From a virus, in IMG/VR virus record IMGVR_UViG_3300028275_000006, positions 1 to 64,000 of that record: a stretch of 64,000 nucleotides of DNA; one strand, written 5' to 3'. Positions 28,846 through 37,009 of this stretch are shown here, one piece after another. The notes under the pieces were generated by a model. That model was given only the letters and a program-made list of their open reading frames with translations. It ran no database searches and was not told the DNA's origin. A program made the translations under genes and the position numbers. Position 1 is the first letter of the stretch; every line of letters begins with the position of its first letter.

Positions 28846-30789
28846 ATGGCGTACACAATAAACCGATGGGACGGAACAGCGATTGCAGTAATCGAAGACG
28901 GTACCGTCAATCAAAGTTTAGACATTAAGTTAATCGGTAAAAATTATGCCGGCTACGGTGAAATTCAGAACGAAAACACAGTATTCATGTTGGAGAATTT
29001 CGCAAGCGGAACAAGTCCAGCAAACGCAGTACGTGGACAGTTATGGTACGATAGCGGTAATAAAAAGTTAAAGATTTATACAGGCGATATAGTCGGTGCT
29101 GTAAAGCAATGGAAGCAAATTGGCGGAGCAGAATACGGCAGCACAGAACCAAGTTATCCTAACAACGGTGATTTTTGGTTTGATGTAAATCGAGATCAAC
29201 TTAAAGTAAGAAACGGAGATAGTTGGCTAGCAATCGGACCTCAAAGTGCTGGTGCTGGCGTAACGCAAATGGTTTCTAAGCAAGTTCGTGGATTCCCTGT
29301 AGGCAGTACAACTCCTCAAACTTATTCTATCATTATTGCTAATATTAATGATATTCCTGTTTATATTACTTCTAGAGAAGAATTTACACTAGATACTAGC
29401 GACCCTGATTCTATTATTGTTGGTTTTAATCTAATTAAGAAAGGTTTAACACTACAAGAAGTAGACGATACAACCGGTGTCAGCGGAACTCCAACATACT
29501 TATATTGGGGTACATCTAGTAACGCATTACGACTAGGCGGATTCCTAGCATCAGATTATGTACGTTCAGGTAGTTCAAACTTTACAGCCACAGTTCGTTT
29601 TAGCGATTTAGGCTATACCGTAGGCGACAGTAACGACCTGGCAGTATTCATTGAAACAGGTACAGAGCCAGTAATTCAAAATACTACAGGTCCCAGAGTT
29701 TATTTTAGAGTTAGAGACGGTTCAGATGTTAAGAACCCATTAACAATTAATGCAACTAAACTTGAACCAGGTGTTGATAACACATTTAGTATCGGTACTA
29801 GTCTTAAAAAATGGAAAGAAGTTTATGCTACAAACTTCTACGGTATTGCAGATAATGCAAATGCACTTCAAGTAGAAGCAGGAGTTTATCGTGTAGCCAG
29901 CACAAGTGCAGGTGTTAATACTATTGCCGCTCGCGACAGCAGTGGTAATTTAACAGCAAATACATTTAATGGTAACGCTACTAGTGCTACTAAATTAGCA
30001 ACTATTAGAACTATTAACGGTGTAAACTTTGATGGTACTACAAATATTATTATCGAAGACGATACAAAAGTTAGAATAGACGGTAGTACAATGACTGGCT
30101 ATTTGACTTTAAATGGCGATCCAACATCATTAAATCATGCCGCTACAAAAAACTATGTTGATGCACAGTTTGGTGTAGGCGGTGTATTAAGTATTGCAAG
30201 AGGTGGTTCTGGTGCAAGCACAGCCGCTAATGCTAGATCTAACTTAGACGTTCCAACACGCACAGGTGGAGACGCCAGTGGTACATGGAACATTAACATT
30301 TCTGGATCAGCCGCACAATTAAACGGATATGCAAGTTCAACATCTGCGACAGGCGATACTATTGCTAGACGAGATAGTAGTGGTAATTTAACTGCTAACG
30401 TGTTTAGCGGTACTGCTACTTCAGCACGTTACGCTGACTTGGCAGAAAAGTATATTCCAGATAACAATTACGAAGTTGGAACAGTTGTAATGGTAGGCGG
30501 CGAAAAAGAAGTCACTGCGTGTACATTTGGCTCACGTGCAATCGGCGCAATATCTGGTAACCCTGCTTATATGATGAACAGCGGCTTAGAAGGCGGCGTA
30601 TATGTTGCACTAAAAGGTCGTGTTCCAGTTAAAGTAACTGGCCGTGTTAAGAAAGGTGATCGCATGATTGCTAGTGAAGGCGGTGTTGCTATAGCAGGTC
30701 AATTCCACTCAAACGCAGATGTATTTGCCATTGCGTTAGAATCAAACGATAATATAGATATTAAAATAGTGGAGTGTTTAATTCTTTAA
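28846..30789 (+). CDS. Tail fibre protein, paralogue 3
   Basis: 647 residues. The N-terminal module again resembles the two genes before it (GKNYAGYGEIQNENTVFMLE; RGQLWYDSGNKKLKIYTG). Residues about 360-530 carry fibre repeats: a RDSSGNLTAN unit twice, LNHAATKNYVDAQFG, and GGSGASTAANARSNLDV. The last 130 residues (from LAEKYIPDNNYEVGTVVMVG) form a beta-rich terminal domain common in fibres of T4-like aquatic phages; it could be an assembly or tip domain. The gene ends the plus-strand operon, its stop overlapping the end of the convergent thyA gene by four bases, with a terminator just beyond. Confidence 0.72.
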   Translation: MAYTINRWDGTAIAVIEDGTVNQSLDIKLIGKNYAGYGEIQNENTVFMLENFASGTSPANAVRGQLWYDSGNKKLKIYTGDIVGAVKQWKQIGGAEYGSTEPSYPNNGDFWFDVNRDQLKVRNGDSWLAIGPQSAGAGVTQMVSKQVRGFPVGSTTPQTYSIIIANINDIPVYITSREEFTLDTSDPDSIIVGFNLIKKGLTLQEVDDTTGVSGTPTYLYWGTSSNALRLGGFLASDYVRSGSSNFTATVRFSDLGYTVGDSNDLAVFIETGTEPVIQNTTGPRVYFRVRDGSDVKNPLTINATKLEPGVDNTFSIGTSLKKWKEVYATNFYGIADNANALQVEAGVYRVASTSAGVNTIAARDSSGNLTANTFNGNATSATKLATIRTINGVNFDGTTNIIIEDDTKVRIDGSTMTGYLTLNGDPTSLNHAATKNYVDAQFGVGGVLSIARGGSGASTAANARSNLDVPTRTGGDASGTWNINISGSAAQLNGYASSTSATGDTIARRDSSGNLTANVFSGTATSARYADLAEKYIPDNNYEVGTVVMVGGEKEVTACTFGSRAIGAISGNPAYMMNSGLEGGVYVALKGRVPVKVTGRVKKGDRMIASEGGVAIAGQFHSNADVFAIALESNDNIDIKIVECLIL

Positions 30790-31631
30790 ACAGCCATATC
30801 TGCTTTAATAGCAGGATCTGGATTATAGTTTTCCAACATAAAATCGTCGACTACATAGTCGGCGATTTTTTTTCCTACTGTAATAAACAATGTTGGTAAT
30901 TGCTTTGGGGTGCGGGCTAGTTGTTCATTGACTGCGTCAATATGATTATTGTAGATGTGACAGTCTCCCCCAGTCCATACAAAATCGCCTACTTTTAAAT
31001 TACACTCTCTAGCAATAATATGTGTAAGTAAACTGTAACTGGCAATGTTAAATGGTACACCTAAGAACATATCGCAACTACGTTGATATAGTTGACAACT
31101 TAGATACCCGTCAGTAACATTAAATTGACTTAATATATGACATGGCGGTAATGCCATTTGATCGAGCTCTCCGGGATTCCATGCAGTCATAATATGTCTA
31201 CGACTACCTGGATCTTTCTTAATCCCTTCGATTAAATTCTCAAGTTGATCGATGTCGGAGTTTAGAAAAGGTCGTTGCCAATGACGCCATTGTACTCCGT
31301 AAACCCGACCTAGATCGCCTTCGAACTTTGCTTTTGGTTTCCAGTAATCTGCTTCTGCATTAGCAGTCCAAATAGTATTTTTACTGGAGTCTCTTGTGCC
31401 ATGTAGGATTTCTGCAAGACGGCGTTCGTCGCCGCTACCTTCTAAAAACCAAAGAAGTTCCGAAACTACTGCTCGCCAAGCGAGCTTCTTAGTAGTAACT
31501 GCGGGAAAACCTTCTTGCAGATTAAAACGCATTTGATAACCAAACACGCTACGAGTACCTACACCCGTCCTATCAGTCTTGTTCTTTCCGTTTTCTAGTA
31601 TTTGTTTTAGTGCTTCGTGATATTGTTTCAT
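30786..31631 (-). CDS. thyA: Thymidylate synthase
   Basis: Converts dUMP to dTMP using methylene-tetrahydrofolate (EC 2.1.1.45), supplying dTTP for phage replication. The 281 residues match the ThyA family throughout: DRTGVGT near the N-terminus (phosphate-binding Arg), catalytic Cys164 in LPPCHILSQF, then YQRSCDMFLGVPFNIASYSL and HIYNNHIDAVNEQL. Length is close to E. coli ThyA (264) and T4 td (286); no intron is present, unlike T4 td. It follows the DHFR gene with a 59-base overlap, the enzyme that recycles its dihydrofolate product. The 3' end contains the tail-operon terminator on the opposite strand. Confidence 0.96.
   Translation of the reverse strand: MKQYHEALKQILENGKNKTDRTGVGTRSVFGYQMRFNLQEGFPAVTTKKLAWRAVVSELLWFLEGSGDERRLAEILHGTRDSSKNTIWTANAEADYWKPKAKFEGDLGRVYGVQWRHWQRPFLNSDIDQLENLIEGIKKDPGSRRHIMTAWNPGELDQMALPPCHILSQFNVTDGYLSCQLYQRSCDMFLGVPFNIASYSLLTHIIARECNLKVGDFVWTGGDCHIYNNHIDAVNEQLARTPKQLPTLFITVGKKIADYVVDDFMLENYNPDPAIKADMAV
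30841..30873 (+). terminator. Intrinsic terminator of the tail operon, inside thyA
   Basis: Hairpin on the plus strand: AAATCG-T-CGACT, loop ACAT, AGTCG-G-CGATTT (12 pairs including one G-U), followed by eight T (30866-30873). It lies 50 bases past the stop of the last fibre gene and within the 3' part of thyA on the other strand. In the opposite direction there is no comparable T run, so it acts for the plus strand only. Confidence 0.8.
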
Positions 31632-32106
31632 TGTGATATTCTTCTACTATACAGGTTCCTAAGTTAACAGTTTGATGTAATTTCATACCATCTAAGAACT
31701 CTGTTAAATCTATACTAGTATCGTTTAAGTATTCGCCTTGTATTCTAGTTAAGTAAACTTTATCTAAAACTGGTTTGCTTTGTAATAGTAAATTTGGTCC
31801 ACCGATTACAAATATGTTTTTGCGTCTATTTGTCTGTTTTAAACTTTTTAATGCTTCGCAGGCATCGCCGCGAATTTGTTCTATATCTTCACGTTCTAAA
31901 AACTTGTTAGTAAAAAGAACATTTAATCGTCCAGGTAATGGGCTAGGCATATCGGGACTTTCCCAAGTCTTACGACCCATAACAACGACTTGATTTTGTG
32001 TAACGGATTTAAACCATTTCATATCGTCCTTGTTACTAGGCCACGGTAACGACCCTTTCCACCCCATACCACCTATATCATCTACTGCAAATAAAGCCGC
32101 TATCAT
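31573..32106 (-). CDS. folA: Dihydrofolate reductase
   Basis: Reduces dihydrofolate to tetrahydrofolate with NADPH (EC 1.5.1.3); equivalent to T4 frd. Recognisable features: N-terminal AALFAVDDIGGMGWKGSLPW (residues 3-22, including the Met20-type loop), VVMGRKTWES (about 41-50), LPGRLNVLFT, and the glycine pair region NIFVIGGPNLL (about 114-124). Length 177 is close to T4 DHFR (193) and E. coli FolA (159). Its last 19 codons overlap the start of thyA in another frame, so the Arg/Lys-rich tail may simply be forced by the overlap. The pair forms a dTMP synthesis cycle. Confidence 0.93.
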   Translation of the reverse strand: MIAALFAVDDIGGMGWKGSLPWPSNKDDMKWFKSVTQNQVVVMGRKTWESPDMPSPLPGRLNVLFTNKFLEREDIEQIRGDACEALKSLKQTNRRKNIFVIGGPNLLLQSKPVLDKVYLTRIQGEYLNDTSIDLTEFLDGMKLHQTVNLGTCIVEEYHNETISRSTKTNTRKRKEQD

Positions 32107-32109
32107 AAT

Positions 32110-32424
32110 TTATTTTTTTGGTTTTTTAAGAAAACTCTTTGTTTGTTTCATTACATCTTTCTTCACACGCTCAACGTCTAACCTGAAGTCTATATGTTCA
32201 ATAGAATCCTCATAGGTTGTGATTAGTTCAGAAAGATGTGCTTCAAGATCGTCTATGCTGTTTTTTCTAGCGTGATCGTCGATGTTAATATCCCATACCT
32301 TCCCATCTTTGAAGATGATTCTCATCGAATACAAATATGGGATAGGTATTGCTTTTACATCTACATCGCTAAAAACCTCTGGCCATTGATCTACAACATC
32401 TTTTGGCAGAGATTTTTTCTTCAC
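32110..32424 (-). CDS. Conserved T4-like phage protein of unknown function
   Basis: 104 residues, charged, with a short beta-like core YLYSMRIIFKDGKVWDINID (about 30-49) followed by an acidic helix and a Lys-rich C-terminus (KSFLKKPKK). Similar small proteins occur in T4-like phages of aquatic bacteria, but no function is known to me. Its ATG overlaps the stop of the preceding gene (ATGA) and DHFR begins three bases after its stop, so it is co-translated in the VWA-to-thyA operon. Confidence 0.6.
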   Translation of the reverse strand: MKKKSLPKDVVDQWPEVFSDVDVKAIPIPYLYSMRIIFKDGKVWDINIDDHARKNSIDDLEAHLSELITTYEDSIEHIDFRLDVERVKKDVMKQTKSFLKKPKK

Positions 32425-33038
32425 GCTTCAGCAGTAGCCTTCTTCTTAGTCGGTACCAGTGCTTCTGCTTGACGACGAAGTTCAGCGGCTTCTTTGCTCA
32501 AACGATCTGCTTGGCTTCGATAAGACTTTGCTAGGTCCTCGTCAGATAAAGGTTGCTCATTAATTTTTGCAACTTGGCTTTCGGCTACAACATCTGTCTT
32601 AGTAGTTTCTGTAATGTCTTTTACAGTAGCAACTTCAGTGGCTTGGGATCCATTGCCCAGTGCTAAGTCATTAACACTAATGCCTCTTTGCTCTGCAATG
32701 ATTTGATTAAGTTGATCTAAACTAATAGTCGACTGCATCGTTGGAATCATTTCAATTTCAGATGTTTTAACTTTAAGCAATTTGCTATTAAAATGCAAAT
32801 TGGCAAGCATGATACTACCGTCTGGGAAATTTGTACGAGCCATTGCTTCTGCAAATTCGTATGCACTTTGTCCTGCTGGGCTTTCGACTAATTTAATAAG
32901 AGAATCATGTTGATCATCAGATAAACTAGCAGTATCGATAACTAGTGCGGCATCACTTTCACCGGGTAGTGTTCTATAAGCAACGATAACTTTACGTCCG
33001 TTTGCTTTAATGCGTCCTACGTGTTTTAAATTAACCAT
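32421..33038 (-). CDS. Conserved phage protein of unknown function
   Basis: 205 residues from the chosen start MVNLKHVGRIK, preferred over an ATG 24 bases upstream because AAGGA lies 11 bases before it and the overlap with the previous gene falls to eight bases. The first 105 residues look like a compact domain (KHVGRIKANGRKVIVAYRTL; SAYEFAEAMARTNFPDGSIM). The rest is a helical, Glu/Ala/Lys-rich region with RSQADRLSKEAAELRRQAEA (about 170-190), a probable coiled coil. Proteins of this type are found in T4-like aquatic phages. Function unknown. Confidence 0.6.
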   Translation of the reverse strand: MVNLKHVGRIKANGRKVIVAYRTLPGESDAALVIDTASLSDDQHDSLIKLVESPAGQSAYEFAEAMARTNFPDGSIMLANLHFNSKLLKVKTSEIEMIPTMQSTISLDQLNQIIAEQRGISVNDLALGNGSQATEVATVKDITETTKTDVVAESQVAKINEQPLSDEDLAKSYRSQADRLSKEAAELRRQAEALVPTKKKATAEA

Positions 33039-33264
33039 TTTGTTGTTGTCCTTGTTTAGCAACGCCCTCTAAAAATCCATTGAGTTTGTTATAAACTCCG
33101 CCCACGGCCGCCATTTCGCCAGGTTTAAATGCACCACGCTGTGCCGCAAGGTCGATGATGCTTCTTAGTAGGTTTAAATCTTGAACATTTAAGTCTACTG
33201 ATTGTTGCGCTTCTGCTGGCGCAGGTTGTTGTGCTACTTCTTGAGTTTCGGTTTTTTCGGTCAT
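33031..33264 (-). CDS. Small conserved phage protein
   Basis: 77 residues with a Gln/Ala/Pro-rich N-terminus (about 1-25) and a helical C-terminal half, LRSIIDLAAQRGAFKPGEM then GGVYNKLNGFLEGVAKQG. Seen in T4-like aquatic phages next to the preceding type of gene; no function known. AAAGGAG lies 9 bases before ATG. A TATAAT sequence sits in the short gap upstream but lacks a matching -35 box. Confidence 0.6.
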   Translation of the reverse strand: MTEKTETQEVAQQPAPAEAQQSVDLNVQDLNLLRSIIDLAAQRGAFKPGEMAAVGGVYNKLNGFLEGVAKQGQQQNG

Positions 33265-33296
33265 AATTATACTCCTTTGTATTATTATATATGCAG

Positions 33297-33581
33297 TTAA
33301 TTATTTAGATACTTTAAATGTGAACACGCCAGTAAAAAGAAACTGGCTTCTTTTGGCTCTTCAAAACCAACTTTAATTTTGGTTTGATATTGATTATTTT
33401 CTAACACTAAACACTCGCCAATATAAAATCGGTGTTTAAGATTTTCGTAAATCCAATCCTTAACGGATGCTACAATATTATATTTTAGATCCAAATAGTA
33501 GTAATGGAAATAGGGAGGCGGATCCTGCACCTCCCTACAGCCTAACACATTAAGTGGATTTATTTTAGCATTATTTGCCAT
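33297..33581 (-). CDS. Hypothetical phage protein
   Basis: 94 residues, aromatic-rich (PPPYFHYYYLDLKYNIV, about 21-37) with a likely single small domain and no recognised motif. The start codon directly overlaps the stop of the VWA gene (TAATG), so translation is probably coupled to it. Function unknown; the coding call rests on position, spacing and the lack of any competing frame. Confidence 0.55.
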   Translation of the reverse strand: MANNAKINPLNVLGCREVQDPPPYFHYYYLDLKYNIVASVKDWIYENLKHRFYIGECLVLENNQYQTKIKVGFEEPKEASFFLLACSHLKYLNN

Positions 33582-34759
33582 TATTTCTTATCAGGAAACT
33601 CGTAGTATGCGTATGTACCAAATGGCGGAACAATAGTGTCGTTACCGTGAATAATAAAAATTGTATCACAGTAATCTTCATCACCCCAACTGTCCCAAGG
33701 ATAACCGTCTGTGAACATGATAAACTTCTTAGGGTTAATGTCATGTTCTTTCATGTATTCCCAGTTACAATCAAAGTCAGTGCCGCCACCGCCCATTAAT
33801 TCATACTCGCCAATTTCTTCAGAAGTATATCCGTTAAAGTCTTGTTCATTATATACCTTAGTGTCAAAGCACCAGATTTTAATGTTGAAGTCTTTAAACT
33901 CTTCCATAATGCCTTTAATTTCGCCTAGGAAGTCTGAACCCATAGCATCAGTAATACTACCAGACATATCCAAAGATACACAAATATCGATGCTAGTATC
34001 AAAATTACAACCAGGCAAAATTGCGCCAGTCATTTGACCTTTGCGACTTGGACGAGCCCAACTAAAGTCGTTTTTAATTGTGCTCTGGATTTGCTGACGT
34101 AACAGTTCACGCCAGTTCATCTTTGGTTCAGTCATTTCCTTAATCATACGAGCAATATCACCAGGCACATTACCTGCGCCTGCGGCCTGTGCGGCTTGAA
34201 TCATTGCTTCTTTGATTTCGTCGCGAATCTTTTTCAATTCTTCTTTACTATATTTTGGACCTTTGCCGTCGCCGTCTTTATCCGGATCCAAATGTTCGTC
34301 CAACAGTTCGCCAAGTGCGGCTAATTGTTCATCGTCGTATTTGCTATAGATTTCGTCATACACTTGTTCCGCACTCCAACCGTCATACTTGCGGTCATAG
34401 AAAAATTTAACTGGAGGATCGTCTCCGATACGTTCGCGTTTTAGCAAACCGTTTACGCAATAGTCAGCGGCAATATTCCAAACTTTCTTATCGCGACTTT
34501 CTACACGCATCATATGGTCATAAACACAATGCAAAATTTCGTGTGCTACAACGAATTCAACTTGTCTAGGAGTCATCTTTTCGAAGAACTCTCTGTTAAA
34601 GTAAAAATTACGGAAGTCTGTTGCGGCAGTGGGCAACCAATCGCTTGCATCGACAAGTTTCATGCGAGTAGCCATATTGCCAAAAAATGGATGACGTAAT
34701 AGCAAACCAACTCGTGCTACAACAATCTTGTCGATAATTGGATCTAGTGAATGTGACAT
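33581..34759 (-). CDS. VWA-domain protein with metallopeptidase-like N-terminus (DUF2201-type)
   Basis: 392 residues. The N-terminal half has HEILHCVYDHM (HExxH at 73-77), the signature of the putative metallopeptidase domain that precedes VWA-like domains in the DUF2201 family. The C-terminal third has a VWA metal-ion site, DMSGS at about residues 264-268, with GGGGTDFDCNW and MFTDGYPWD further on. A Lys/Asp-rich linker (about 155-175) joins them. Directly upstream is a MoxR-type AAA+ ATPase; MoxR-VWA pairs act in bacteria as chaperone-like systems that insert metals or remodel complexes. The substrate here is unknown. Own sigma-70 promoter and CGGAG ribosome binding site. Confidence 0.8.
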   Translation of the reverse strand: MSHSLDPIIDKIVVARVGLLLRHPFFGNMATRMKLVDASDWLPTAATDFRNFYFNREFFEKMTPRQVEFVVAHEILHCVYDHMMRVESRDKKVWNIAADYCVNGLLKRERIGDDPPVKFFYDRKYDGWSAEQVYDEIYSKYDDEQLAALGELLDEHLDPDKDGDGKGPKYSKEELKKIRDEIKEAMIQAAQAAGAGNVPGDIARMIKEMTEPKMNWRELLRQQIQSTIKNDFSWARPSRKGQMTGAILPGCNFDTSIDICVSLDMSGSITDAMGSDFLGEIKGIMEEFKDFNIKIWCFDTKVYNEQDFNGYTSEEIGEYELMGGGGTDFDCNWEYMKEHDINPKKFIMFTDGYPWDSWGDEDYCDTIFIIHGNDTIVPPFGTYAYYEFPDKK

Positions 34760-34789
34760 TTATGCTCCGTTTCTTTACTGTATGTTTAT

Positions 34790-34818
34790 ATTATACAGTC
34801 ACTTCTATACTTTGTCAA
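34790..34818 (-). promoter_or_regulatory. Sigma-70 promoter of the VWA-to-thyA operon
   Basis: Minus strand: TTGACA (34813-34818), 17 bp spacer, TATAAT (34790-34795), 31 bases before the VWA start. Exact consensus boxes. Confidence 0.85.
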
Positions 34819-34821
34819 GGT

Positions 34822-34845
34822 TAGAGGTGCATCTCTGCACCTCTA
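34822..34845 (-). other. Hairpin between the MoxR gene and the VWA promoter
   Basis: Inverted repeat TAGAGGTGC / GCACCTCTA (9 bp, 6-base loop), seven bases past the MoxR stop. No T run follows on the minus strand, so a simple intrinsic terminator is doubtful; it may protect the 3' end of the transcript or weakly attenuate. It ends four bases before the -35 box of the VWA promoter. Confidence 0.45.
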
Positions 34846-34851
34846 TTTTGG

Positions 34852-35952
34852 TTATCGCTTGTCCTGAGCGGCCGCGATGTACTTACCAAACTTTTCGTGG
34901 AACTCATCGAAACACTCGATTTCGTCTGGATCTAACGGAAGTTGATATTGGGTAAGTGCAAGTTTGGTGCCCATAACAACCAATTCAGTTTCAAAATTAT
35001 CCATCATAAAACGGAAGAAGTTATTAACCTTCTCGTCAAATTTCTTGTCTTGCTTTTCGGTTGCATCTTTCAACTCGTAGCACATAGACACAGTCAAAGA
35101 ATACATAGCAGAAATTTCAATTTTGGAATCTAATTTCTTAACTTTACCGGCCAAAATATCTTCTGGCTTAGGCAGTTTGCTAGACACTTTTCGGTGTGCC
35201 ATAAACTTAAGAGCAAGACCTTCACCCACTGCACCGGAAATCAAATCCATCAGCGTTTCATCGTTTGTGTCATCTTCCTCTAAAAGCTCAGAAACGAAAC
35301 TCCAAGAACGGGGTGTTGCAAATGCACGGCTTGAAGACTTAGGATCGAAGTCGTACAAGTCTTTCTTGGCAAAAGTAACGTAGCCGACAACATCTTTGTG
35401 TACACGGTTGTTAGTAGCCCACAAAGACCAGTCATCAAAGTCTACACGCATTTCCAAGTGAACGAAACGATTAGCCAACGGTGCTGGCATACGATATGTA
35501 ACACCTTTGTCTGCTTCGCGGTTACCAGCCGCAACAATCAAAACGTTATCTGGCAGTTTGTACTGTCCCACACGACGGTTCAAAATAAGTTGATAAGCGG
35601 CGGCTTGTACGCTAGGAGCCGCAGAGTTCATTTCGTCCAAGAACAAAATTACATTAGGGAATTTAGATGCAAGTTCTTCGGTGGGTAGTTCGCTTGGGCT
35701 ACCCCAAACCATAGTGCCTGAATTGGTATCAAAATATGGAATACCTTTGATATCTGTAGGTTCCCAAAGGCTTAGGCGAATGTCAATGACATGGGCACCC
35801 ATCTCTGCACCAATTTGGTGAATAATATCGGATTTACCAATGCCCGGAGGACCCCAAAGGAACAACGGACGCTGTTTCTTAAATGCCTTACGAATAGCGT
35901 TCTTTGCACCGTTCGGGCTAACTTGACGATTGACTACTTCTGCTTTTGCCAT
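34852..35952 (-). CDS. MoxR-type AAA+ ATPase
   Basis: 366 residues from the chosen start MAKAEVV, which has GGAG eight bases upstream; an ATG 30 bases earlier has no such site. Walker A WGPPGIGKS (33-41) and Walker B VILFLDEMN (101-109) are intact, with LIVAAGNREAD as the sensor 1 strand and PAPLANRFVHLEM holding the Arg-finger region. These mark the MoxR branch of AAA+ ATPases, which work with VWA-domain partners such as the protein encoded just downstream. The pair recurs in large phages of aquatic bacteria. Its target (metal insertion, complex remodelling) is unknown. Own sigma-70 promoter. Confidence 0.87.
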   Translation of the reverse strand: MAKAEVVNRQVSPNGAKNAIRKAFKKQRPLFLWGPPGIGKSDIIHQIGAEMGAHVIDIRLSLWEPTDIKGIPYFDTNSGTMVWGSPSELPTEELASKFPNVILFLDEMNSAAPSVQAAAYQLILNRRVGQYKLPDNVLIVAAGNREADKGVTYRMPAPLANRFVHLEMRVDFDDWSLWATNNRVHKDVVGYVTFAKKDLYDFDPKSSSRAFATPRSWSFVSELLEEDDTNDETLMDLISGAVGEGLALKFMAHRKVSSKLPKPEDILAGKVKKLDSKIEISAMYSLTVSMCYELKDATEKQDKKFDEKVNNFFRFMMDNFETELVVMGTKLALTQYQLPLDPDEIECFDEFHEKFGKYIAAAQDKR

Positions 35953-36001
35953 TACATGCTCCTGTGTTAAAAATGATTGCAATTAATTTCGCAGTATCAT
36001 T

Positions 36002-36030
36002 AGTATAACGCCACTCCGCAGGAATGTCAA
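36002..36030 (-). promoter_or_regulatory. Sigma-70 promoter of the MoxR gene
   Basis: Minus strand: TTGACA (36025-36030), 17 bp spacer, TATACT (36002-36007), in the 86-base gap before the MoxR start. Confidence 0.8.
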
Positions 36031-36038
36031 CGTGATTT

Positions 36039-36440
36039 TTAAAAAGTTTTGTGGGTTTTTGGTAATTCGCGCTTCATAGCCTTAATCAAACCATATTTTC
36101 GAACATCGCCCGAAAATAAGTGTAGTTCTATGGCTTTACGCTCGCTCAAAACTGTAATTGAGTCTTCTGTAAGATGATATGGACAGTCCAAAAATTTGTC
36201 CAAATATAATAGTACCTGTGGTTTTAAATCCAAATCAGGTGGAAACGGAACTTCGTAAACTTTGATATCCAAAACTTCAGTTATGTAACGCAGGCCTTCG
36301 TCTGTTAGTCTGAGACTTTCACGCTCTTTGGCTCTGTTGTTTTTCCACCACAATCTTGTTTTAATTTTAAGATTTTCTTCGCTCAAAGCCTCTCCAGATT
36401 CTTTAATAAAAATCTTAGTATAGGCCTGCTTGGTGTTCAT
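36039..36440 (-). CDS. Conserved phage protein of unknown function
   Basis: 133 residues, mostly helical with a Trp-containing motif KTRLWWKNNRAKERESLRL (about 27-45), then TDEGLRYITEVLDI. The pattern resembles small DNA-associated proteins but no named fold could be assigned. ATG overlaps the preceding stop (ATGA), so it should be expressed with the 94-residue gene upstream, from the late promoter at 36750. Function unknown. Confidence 0.55.
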   Translation of the reverse strand: MNTKQAYTKIFIKESGEALSEENLKIKTRLWWKNNRAKERESLRLTDEGLRYITEVLDIKVYEVPFPPDLDLKPQVLLYLDKFLDCPYHLTEDSITVLSERKAIELHLFSGDVRKYGLIKAMKRELPKTHKTF

Positions 36441-36721
36441 TTAAGTTCTTCGCCAGTGGTTAGTTTGTAAACAGCAAAGTCGGTTGAATTGAAAAGTGTA
36501 TTAAGTTTCTTTGCCAAATTGTGTGCATGGCCAGGATTGCTAAAACTAACTTTTTTATATTTGCTTCCTGGATAACCGCTAAGACTATTTTGACTTTTTA
36601 AGTTAAAAGGTTTACCCTGATAGAATACCGCCCAAATTGCCTCGGCTTCTAAAATTTGGTCACTTTTAAATGTCTTCTTGTTAATTTTTTCCAATACAAC
36701 TGTTGGCTTTGGGCGACTCAT
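36437..36721 (-). CDS. Small conserved phage protein, late promoter upstream
   Basis: 94 residues from MSRPKPTVVLEKI, chosen because GAGG sits nine bases upstream; an earlier in-frame ATG (36760) would lie inside the late promoter. Contains an aromatic/beta segment (AEAIWAVFYQGKPFNL) and a GYPGSKYKKVSFSNPGHA stretch. No recognised domain. It sits in the middle of an otherwise early-type region but is preceded by a GATAAATA late element, so it and the next gene are probably made late. Confidence 0.6.
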   Translation of the reverse strand: MSRPKPTVVLEKINKKTFKSDQILEAEAIWAVFYQGKPFNLKSQNSLSGYPGSKYKKVSFSNPGHAHNLAKKLNTLFNSTDFAVYKLTTGEELK

Positions 36722-36749
36722 ATATACGTTCCTCAATAATATACGTATA

Positions 36750-36757
36750 TATTTATC
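36750..36757 (-). promoter_or_regulatory. Late promoter within the early gene block
   Basis: GATAAATA on the minus strand, 28 bases before the 94-residue gene, which has GAGG before its ATG. Same element as upstream of the structural genes. Confidence 0.65.
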
Positions 36758-36763
36758 CAAAAA

Positions 36764-37009
36764 TTACATCTTTTGGTCCCAACTTCCTCCGTCCATTTCG
36801 ACCTTAACTACAGTATCGTCCTTGCGAGATTCTTGTATTAGACCTTCATAGTTACCTGCTAGTCTAGTCATAACCATACCTAATGTATAGGCAAGATTTT
36901 TAGCAGTAGCCATGTCGAATCTAACTTCTCTTTGATTGCCTAAATCGGCACCCTTAATGGTTTGAAGCACCTGTTGTATTACCGCGGTATTGATTTTATT
37001 TTCTTGCAT
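36764..37009 (-). CDS. Small hypothetical protein
   Basis: 81 residues, helical, with no recognised motif (segments QVLQTIKGADLGNQREVRF and AKNLAYTLGMVMTRLAGNYE). Its start overlaps the end of the preceding gene by 14 bases, which supports it as part of the same transcript. Function unknown. Confidence 0.55.
   Translation of the reverse strand: MQENKINTAVIQQVLQTIKGADLGNQREVRFDMATAKNLAYTLGMVMTRLAGNYEGLIQESRKDDTVVKVEMDGGSWDQKM

Noticed and set aside
33265-33296. TATAAT before the 77-residue gene as a sigma-70 promoter
   Set aside because: No TTGACA-like box lies 16-18 bases upstream; the region is simply AT-rich.
34822-34845. Hairpin after the MoxR gene as an intrinsic terminator
   Set aside because: The stem is good but no T run follows on the minus strand. 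Kept as a hairpin of unknown role, not as a terminator.
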